Shown here piece after piece: positions 7,380 to 11,309 of a stretch of 11,309 nucleotides of DNA. How positions within the stretch are numbered: position 1 is the first letter of the stretch; every line of letters begins with the position of its first letter. Both the position numbers and the translations under genes were made by a program. The notes beneath the pieces were generated by a model. It was not told the DNA's origin and searched no databases. It worked only from the letters and a program-made list of their open reading frames with translations. The stretch comes from Myxococcales bacterium. GTDB taxonomy: Bacteria > Myxococcota_A > Polyangia > Polyangiales > JADJMO01. Location of the stretch: NCBI GenBank assembly GCA_021783935.1, contig JAJXTK010000147.1, positions 1-11,309 on the forward strand, in the 5' to 3' direction.

Positions 7380-7765
7380 GGCGCCCGATCGCCGTCGCGT
7401 GGGTCGCCGTCGCCGGCGCGCTCGCCACGATCGGCGGCGCGCGCGTCCTCGCCTCGCCGCTGCGCGCGCCGGTCGAGATCTGGGGGGTCTCCGCCGCGGA
7501 CCGCGTCGAGATCGACGGCGCGCCGATCACGCCCAAGGGGGCCGGCGCGCGCTCATTCGTCGGCGATCCGGTCGCGATGGACGCGCCGGTGCTGCGCGAG
7601 CTCGCCGAGGGGCCGCACGAGATCACCGTCGAGCGCGAGGGGTGCGAGCCTCGTCGCTTCACCGTCGAGGTGCACGGCACGCTCAAGCGCTCGATCGTGC
7701 TGTCCGAGCCCGACCCCGAGGGCTGTGCGATCCCGCTCGCCCCGCCGCGCAGCGACTCGAAGTAG
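7376..7765 (+). CDS. Membrane-anchored PEGA-like domain protein
   Basis: The product is 129 residues. An N-terminal hydrophobic segment (about residues 5-27, after R-R) serves as a signal anchor or signal peptide. Residues 42-110 resemble a PEGA domain: R-V-E-I-D-G-A-P-I-T-P, then L-A-E-G-P-H-E-I-T-V-E-R-E-G-C-E-P, then a last strand R-S-I-V-L. This is the usual 'x-V-x-V-D-G ... G-x-H-x-I-x-V-x-x-x-G' pattern of these small surface beta-sandwiches. Cys90 and Cys117 could pair. The GTG start is supported by GGAGG 6 bases upstream and by a four-base overlap (GTGA) with the lipoprotein stop. PEGA domains are often attached to kinases or envelope proteins; here the likely partner is the upstream lipoprotein. 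The family call comes from pattern only. Confidence 0.72.
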   Translation: MRRPIAVAWVAVAGALATIGGARVLASPLRAPVEIWGVSAADRVEIDGAPITPKGAGARSFVGDPVAMDAPVLRELAEGPHEITVEREGCEPRRFTVEVHGTLKRSIVLSEPDPEGCAIPLAPPRSDSK

Positions 7766-7767
7766 CG

Positions 7768-7790
7768 GCCGGCGCGCGTCAGGCGCCGGC
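7768..7790. terminator. Hairpin between convergent genes, possible two-way terminator
   Basis: A perfect 8-bp inverted repeat, GCCGGCGC (7768-7775) and GCGCCGGC (7783-7790), has a 7-base loop and lies between the ends of the PEGA-like gene and the opposite small gene, overlapping the latter's stop. There is no T run on either side, so termination is plausible but not assured. Confidence 0.45.
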
Positions 7791-8072
7791 GATCGCGAGC
7801 TCGCGGCGGCCGACGCGCAGCACCGCGCGGCCGTCGATCTCGTGCAGGTGCTCGGCTAGCGCGGCCGCCGCGTGCCGATCGAAGCGCGCCGGGTACGGCC
7901 CCCCCTTCGCCGCGTGCTTCACCGCGCAGCGCAGCACGCCGGCGTCGTCGACGCGAATCGACTCGAGCCGCAGCGCCTCCTCGCTCTCGAGGCGAATTCG
8001 CGACTCGCAGGTGAAGCCTGGAATCGGCACGGCGCCAGACCAGTCGAGCGGGGGACGGGAGGCGTTCGACAT
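7779..8072 (-). CDS. Small hypothetical protein, 97 residues
   Basis: I do not recognise a family. The protein has no signal peptide or membrane segment. It looks like a short mixed alpha/beta protein, with a beta stretch (F-T-C-E-S-R-I-R-L and L-R-L-E-S-I-R-V), a central helix-like D-R-H-A-A-A-A-L-A-E-H-L-H-E-I and a final strand R-A-V-L-R-V-G-R-R-E-L. Counting codons, about 88 of 97 end in G or C (91%), typical of real genes here, which supports coding on this strand over competing frames. No Shine-Dalgarno sequence precedes the ATG at 8072. An inverted repeat spans that start codon (8063-8085). Neighbours give no clue to function. Confidence 0.6.
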   Translation of the reverse strand: MSNASRPPLDWSGAVPIPGFTCESRIRLESEEALRLESIRVDDAGVLRCAVKHAAKGGPYPARFDRHAAAALAEHLHEIDGRAVLRVGRRELAIAGA

Positions 8073-8085
8073 CGCGCGTCGAACG
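8063..8085. repeat. Inverted repeat spanning a start codon
   Basis: CGTTCGAC (8063-8070) and GTCGAACG (8078-8085) form perfect 8-base arms around a 7-base spacer. The repeat covers the ATG (8070-8072 on the minus strand) of the small hypothetical gene. It could be a dimeric repressor site or an mRNA hairpin hiding the start. Confidence 0.5.
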
Positions 8086-8319
8086 ATGCCGCGTCTTCAT
8101 CTCCCTGTCCTTCGAGCATGCGTTGGCGCAGGGAATTTCGACTCGCTGCGCGAGCGCGGGAGCTTGACCCATGACCGCGGCGGGAGGAGGACTCGCGCCG
8201 GCCGGCGCTCATCACGCCGTCGTGCTCGCTTCGGCGAGCGATTCGTCGACGGTCATCGGGTCGGCGCCCGCTACGGCGGCACTCCGACGACATAGGTCGA
8301 AACTCAGGAGAATCGAACC
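8073..8319 (+). promoter_or_regulatory. Intergenic leader upstream of the repetitive lipoprotein
   Basis: These 247 bases hold no convincing gene and no clear -35/-10 pair; TTGACC at 8164-8169 lacks a matching -10. They contain a hairpin with stem GCTCGC/GCGAGC (8224-8229 and 8234-8239) closed by a UUCG tetraloop, with no T run after it, so it looks like a stable 5' leader structure. A 50-codon frame (8171-8323) is discussed under findings. The region must serve the genes on both sides. Confidence 0.5.
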
Positions 8320-8322
8320 ATG
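8306..8322 (+). promoter_or_regulatory. Strong Shine-Dalgarno for the lipoprotein at 8320
   Basis: AGGAG at 8306-8310 lies 9 bases before ATG at 8320. Most other genes in the window lack such a clear site, so this gene is probably well translated. Confidence 0.8.
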
Positions 8323-9093
8323 AAGAAGCTTCTCGCTGCCTCCGCGCTGGCTCTCGGGATCGTTGCCATCAACGGCTGCGGCGCCGGCCTCCCGGGCGCG
8401 TCGTGCCAGTTCGACAAGGGCCAGGTCGCGGCCGACGTCTCGGGCGACGCGAAGGCGTTCCTCGACTCGGCGATGACGCTCAAGAACACCGCCGACTCGA
8501 TGAAGGCGGACTGGGACGCCGAGATCACTGCGATGGCCACCGAGCTGAAGGTCGAGCCGAAGGAGGACGTCGTCCTCGCCACGATCAGCGCGAACGTGAA
8601 GGAGCTGAAGGCGAAGGCGCAGTGCGACGTCATCTTCGACGTGAAGATCGAGGCGAACGCGCAGGCGAGCGCGTCGGGCGACGCGAAGGCGGGCACCGGC
8701 GGCAACGCGGCGGCAGGGCACGCGGCCGCGAGCGGCAACTTCTCGGCGACCGTGAACTTCGATCTCAAGTGCAAGGTCGACGTGAAGGCCGACGCCGCGC
8801 TCAAGGTGAAGTTCGAGGGGACGGTGCCGATCGTGCTCTCGCACTTCCCGAAGCTGCTCGCGATCTCGGCGCGCGCGAAGGACCTCGCGACGCAGGTCGC
8901 CGATGTGTCGGCCAAGGGGCAGGCGCTCGCGTCGAACGCGGCGTCGCTCGGCCTCTCGGCGGCGAACGAGGTCAAGTGCGCCGTGTCGGCGATGGCCAAC
9001 GTCAAGGCGCAGGTCAACGTCCAGGTCAGCTTCTCGGCGCACGCCGACGCGTCGGCCAAGGGGGAGGCCGGCGGCGAGGCGAAGGCGGGCTGA
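8320..9093 (+). CDS. Low-complexity Ala/Lys/Asp-rich lipoprotein
   Basis: The 257-residue protein starts M-K-K-L-L-A-A-S with a lipobox I-N-G-C (Cys20), so it is probably a lipoprotein with a 238-residue mature part. Residues 30-100 are charged and likely helical (F-L-D-S-A-M-T-L-K-N-T-A-D-S-M-K-A-D-W). Then come two segments of alternating residues (D-V-I-F-D-V-K-I-E-A-N-A and V-N-F-D-L-K-C-K-V-D-V-K-A-D-A) separated by a Gly/Ala linker. A second helical part (about 180-220) precedes a last alternating segment with a Lys/Gly/Ala tail. S-G-D-A-K-A is encoded twice by the same 18 bases (8440-8457 and 8674-8691). The strong Shine-Dalgarno and terminator suggest a single-gene, well-expressed unit. 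It may be a surface or spacer protein; I do not recognise the family. Confidence 0.8.
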   Translation: MKKLLAASALALGIVAINGCGAGLPGASCQFDKGQVAADVSGDAKAFLDSAMTLKNTADSMKADWDAEITAMATELKVEPKEDVVLATISANVKELKAKAQCDVIFDVKIEANAQASASGDAKAGTGGNAAAGHAAASGNFSATVNFDLKCKVDVKADAALKVKFEGTVPIVLSHFPKLLAISARAKDLATQVADVSAKGQALASNAASLGLSAANEVKCAVSAMANVKAQVNVQVSFSAHADASAKGEAGGEAKAG

Positions 9094-9124
9094 GCCCGGC
9101 TCGACGTCCTTCGGACCGAACGCG

Positions 9125-9167
9125 TTCGACGCCGGCTCTCTTCGGGGGGCCGGCGTCGGATCTTTTT
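9125..9167 (+). terminator. Strong intrinsic terminator with UUCG tetraloop
   Basis: A continuous 13-bp stem (9128-9140 with 9145-9157, including two G-U pairs) is capped by a UUCG tetraloop closed by C-G. It extends at the base by three more pairs (9125-9127 with 9158-9160). TTTTT follows at 9163-9167. It ends the lipoprotein transcript 32 bases after the stop and insulates the kinase gene. Confidence 0.92.
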
Positions 9168-9303
9168 GCCGCCTCGCGCGTGTAGGAACTTCGTGCCCCG
9201 AGCGTTGTCCCCTTCGACGAGGCGCGACCCGCCGGTCGTGCCGCGAGCGACGCCTGGCCCGCCGCGCCAATTGCACGCCCTTTCGGGTGTCTTCCCCAAC
9301 GCC

Positions 9304-10293
9304 GTGAACGAGCTCCTCCCAGCCCCAGCCGACGACGATCGCAGAGAGCAGACCACCTGCGCGCACGAACACCTCGGTCCCGTGTGCGGCGGCCTGCACC
9401 TCGGCCCCCAGGTCGCGCGCGGCGGCATGGCGCGCGTGTTCGCCGCCACCTCGCGCGACGGTGCCGACGCGGTCGTGAAGGTGCTCGAGCGCGACGCGGT
9501 GAACACGGCGCGCGTGCACGCGCTGTTTCAGCGCAGCGCGCGCGTGATGGCGGAGCTCGCGCACCCGGGCATCGCGCGCGTCCTCGGCTTCGAGCGGCGC
9601 GGCGCGCGGTCGTACCTCGCGATGGAGCGCCTCGCCGGCGGCACGCTGTTCGAGCGCGTCAAACGCGATGGGCCGATGCGGGGCGCCGCGCTCGAGGCGC
9701 TGTTGCGCGGGCTGCTCGAGGTCGTCGCGCACGTGCACGATCGCGGCTACCTGCACGGCGACGTCACGCCGGGCAACGTCATGTTCCGCGCGCCCGGCGA
9801 CGCGCGCCCGGTGCTGGTCGACTTCGACGGCGTGTGCGCCGAGGGGGAAGGGGCCCTCGAGTCGCTGGTGATGACCCCCGGCTACTCGGCGCCCGAGCAG
9901 CGCATCGGCGAGATCGGCGCCACGAGCGACCTGTACGGCGTCGGCGCGACGGTCGTCTTCGCGGCCACCGGGCTCGCGCCCGATCGGCTCTCGCGCGTGG
10001 GTCGCGCGATGCAGCTCGATCTGGGCGAGGCGCGCGTCCCCCCGCGCGTGGCGGCGCTGCTGCAGCGCCTGGTCGCGCTCGCGCCCGAGCGGCGACCGCG
10101 CCGCGCGCGAGAGGCCGTCGAGGCGCTCGAGGCGCCCGCGATCAAGGGGGAGCGCACGATGTCGCGGCTGCTCGTGGCCGCCGTCGTGGTGGTCATCGCC
10201 TCGACGATCGTCGCCGCGGCGACGGGGGCGCTCGGCGATCGGGGGGCGGCGCCGCAGGGCGAGGAGGCGCGGCGCGCGTCGCCGCGGGGGTGA
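9304..10293 (+). CDS. Tail-anchored Ser/Thr kinase-like protein, degenerate motifs
   Basis: The 329-residue protein has a eukaryote-type kinase fold. The Gly-rich loop is V-A-R-G-G-M-A-R-V (residues 37-45). Lys59 is in V-V-K-V-L. The catalytic loop is H-G-D-V-T-P-G-N (Asp153, Asn158). D-F-D (173-175) replaces DFG. S-A-P-E follows (195-198), then the helix-F Asp in S-D-L-Y-G (Asp209) and a late Arg in P-E-R-R-P. A single membrane helix (about 287-311) leaves only some 18 residues beyond it, so there is no external sensor domain. The HRD Arg is Gly, and the helix-C Glu appears to be Ser78. It may be a non-RD kinase or a pseudokinase. I chose the GTG at 9304 because the domain begins soon after; another GTG at 9238 is possible, and neither has a good ribosome binding site. 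Confidence 0.85.
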   Translation: MNELLPAPADDDRREQTTCAHEHLGPVCGGLHLGPQVARGGMARVFAATSRDGADAVVKVLERDAVNTARVHALFQRSARVMAELAHPGIARVLGFERRGARSYLAMERLAGGTLFERVKRDGPMRGAALEALLRGLLEVVAHVHDRGYLHGDVTPGNVMFRAPGDARPVLVDFDGVCAEGEGALESLVMTPGYSAPEQRIGEIGATSDLYGVGATVVFAATGLAPDRLSRVGRAMQLDLGEARVPPRVAALLQRLVALAPERRPRRAREAVEALEAPAIKGERTMSRLLVAAVVVVIASTIVAAATGALGDRGAAPQGEEARRASPRG

Positions 10294-10316
10294 GTCGCGC
10301 GCGGGCTCCGACGTCG

Positions 10317-11309
10317 CTACTCGGTGGGCTGCGGGCCCCTGCCGGTCGCCGCGGCGGCGAAGGTCGCGCCGTACTCGCCGCCGCTGTTCCACGCGAGCCA
10401 GCCGACGGCGCCCACCTTGCGCGCGGACGCGATCTGGTCGGCCACGTACTGCGAACCGAACGACGTGGTCTTCCACGGGAACGCCTGCACCCATGGGCGC
10501 ACGACGACCTTCGCGCCGGCGATCTCGAGCTCGTGGATCGCGCGCAGCGTGCCGATGCCGACGACGTCGGCGTGGTCGGCCGGGTTGTCGTAGCCGCTGA
10601 AGCCGTCGGAGAAGTGCGACGGGTAGACCATCGGCGAGAGCGCCTCGATGTGCGGCGCCAGCATGCGCAGGTCTTGGCCGGTCGAGACGACGTCGCGCCC
10701 GTCGTGCCAGGCGACCACGCCGAAGACGTCGAGCGACAGCGGCGCGTGCGCCCGCTGCGTCCGCTCGTGCACGCGCCGGACGAAGTCGGTGATCACGCCC
10801 GTCGAGGTGAGGGCGCGCTCCTCGAGCCGGAAGTCGGCGTCCCACACCCCCTCGGTCGGGTAGCGCACGTAGTCGAGCTGAATCTCGTCGACGCCCGCCG
10901 CCAGCGACTCGTCGACGGCCGCGAGCAGGTAGCTCTGCACCGTCTCGTTCGCCGGGTCGAGCCAGTCGACGCGCTTGGACGGGGCGACGTGCGCGCCGCC
11001 CCCCTTCTTCTGCACCGCGAGGTCGTGCCTACGCGGGCCGAGGTTCTCGTCGCGGAAGCAGGCGATGCGCGCGATGACCCGCACGCCGCGGGCGTGGGCG
11101 AAGCGGACCAGGTGCGCGAACGACGGCAGGGTCGCGTGGGCGTTGGCGTCGGTCGAGAGCGCGAGGGGGAGCTTCGACGGGTAGGTGAAGAAGCCGGTGA
11201 CGTCCTTGGCGTCGACGACGACGGCGTTCATGCCGCGGGCGACCAGGCGATCGAGCGTCGCGGGGAACGACGGGTGCCCGACCAGCGTCGCGATCGCGTA
11301 GATGCCGCG
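10317..11309 (-). CDS. DUF4015-type putative glycoside hydrolase, 5'-truncated
   Basis: The frame is open to the window edge, giving 330 visible C-terminal residues and a TAG stop at 10317-10319. The visible part begins R-G-I-Y-A-I-A-T-L-V-G, the first barrel strand, then A-V-V-V-D-A-K-D. Later come G-V-R-V-I-A-R-I-A-C-F-R-D, the signature I-Q-L-D-Y-V-R-Y-P (about 10856-10885) and L-S-P-M-V-Y-P-S-H-F (about 10610-10640). These are hallmarks of the DUF4015 putative glycosyl hydrolase family, a TIM barrel thought to act on polysaccharides. Acidic residues at the ends of these strands are the likely catalytic ones. The barrel looks nearly complete, so only a leader and linker are probably missing. 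An internal ATG at 11231 would remove the first strand and is not the start. It converges on the kinase gene with 23 bases between. Confidence 0.87.
   Translation of the reverse strand, partial: RGIYAIATLVGHPSFPATLDRLVARGMNAVVVDAKDVTGFFTYPSKLPLALSTDANAHATLPSFAHLVRFAHARGVRVIARIACFRDENLGPRRHDLAVQKKGGGAHVAPSKRVDWLDPANETVQSYLLAAVDESLAAGVDEIQLDYVRYPTEGVWDADFRLEERALTSTGVITDFVRRVHERTQRAHAPLSLDVFGVVAWHDGRDVVSTGQDLRMLAPHIEALSPMVYPSHFSDGFSGYDNPADHADVVGIGTLRAIHELEIAGAKVVVRPWVQAFPWKTTSFGSQYVADQIASARKVGAVGWLAWNSGGEYGATFAAAATGRGPQPTE

Noticed and set aside
8164..8169. TTGACC as a -35 box
   Set aside because: No AT-rich -10 element lies 16-18 bases downstream (the sequence there is GA-rich), so a sigma-70-type promoter cannot be supported.
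8212..10845. Very long open frame on the minus strand (877 codons)
   Set aside because: It is antisense to the lipoprotein and the kinase-like gene, has repetitive Arg/Ala/His/Asp-rich translation with no recognisable domain, and runs through a strong terminator. Long shadow frames are expected at this GC content.
1..11309. Mobile elements, CRISPR arrays, tRNA or rRNA genes, phage or defence modules
   Set aside because: No transposase, integrase, terminal repeats, regularly spaced repeats, cloverleaf or conserved RNA motifs were seen on reading both strands.

Overview
The window is very GC-rich (by eye around 70%) with strong G/C bias at third codon positions. It carries a PilZ protein, a eukaryote-like kinase relative, several lipoproteins and many unfamiliar envelope proteins. 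This suits a large-genome Gram-negative soil or marine bacterium, most plausibly a myxobacterium of the Polyangiales/Sandaracinus kind. That placement is inferred from style and gene content, not from a marker gene. Gram-negative architecture is supported directly by a signal-peptide beta-barrel candidate, lipoboxes and a YacG homologue. No tRNA, rRNA, CRISPR, transposase or integrase was seen.

Layout. (1) 1-1628 (+): the 3' part of a secreted-type beta-propeller gene, closed by a hairpin terminator, then a PilZ-domain gene (1731-2099, +). (2) 2106-3185 (-): an alpha/beta hydrolase converging on the PilZ gene. It diverges from a six-helix membrane protein of unknown family (3277-3930, +). (3) 6168-3955 (-): a likely three-gene unit of YacG, a small outer-membrane beta-barrel protein and a nine-to-ten-helix membrane protein. 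The first two overlap by GTGA. (4) 6321-7765 (+): a Cys-rich lipoprotein and a membrane-anchored PEGA-like protein, also overlapping by GTGA and with a good ribosome binding site inside the first gene. (5) 7779-8072 (-): a small hypothetical protein. (6) 8320-9093 (+): a low-complexity Ala/Lys/Asp/Val-rich lipoprotein with the clearest Shine-Dalgarno sequence in the window, a structured leader and a textbook terminator capped by a UUCG tetraloop. (7) 9304-10293 (+): a tail-anchored Ser/Thr kinase-like protein with several degenerate kinase motifs. (8) 10317-11309 (-): a DUF4015-type putative glycoside hydrolase cut by the window edge.

Most genes concern the envelope (beta-propeller, beta-barrel, two lipoproteins, PEGA-like protein, two polytopic membrane proteins, putative polysaccharide hydrolase) or signalling (PilZ, kinase-like protein). 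I see no defence island, biosynthetic cluster or other clearly new system. The best leads are the degenerate kinase, the two GTGA-coupled pairs, and the repetitive lipoprotein with its leader. No gene-free stretch exceeds 300 bases; the longest are 8073-8319 and 9094-9303.
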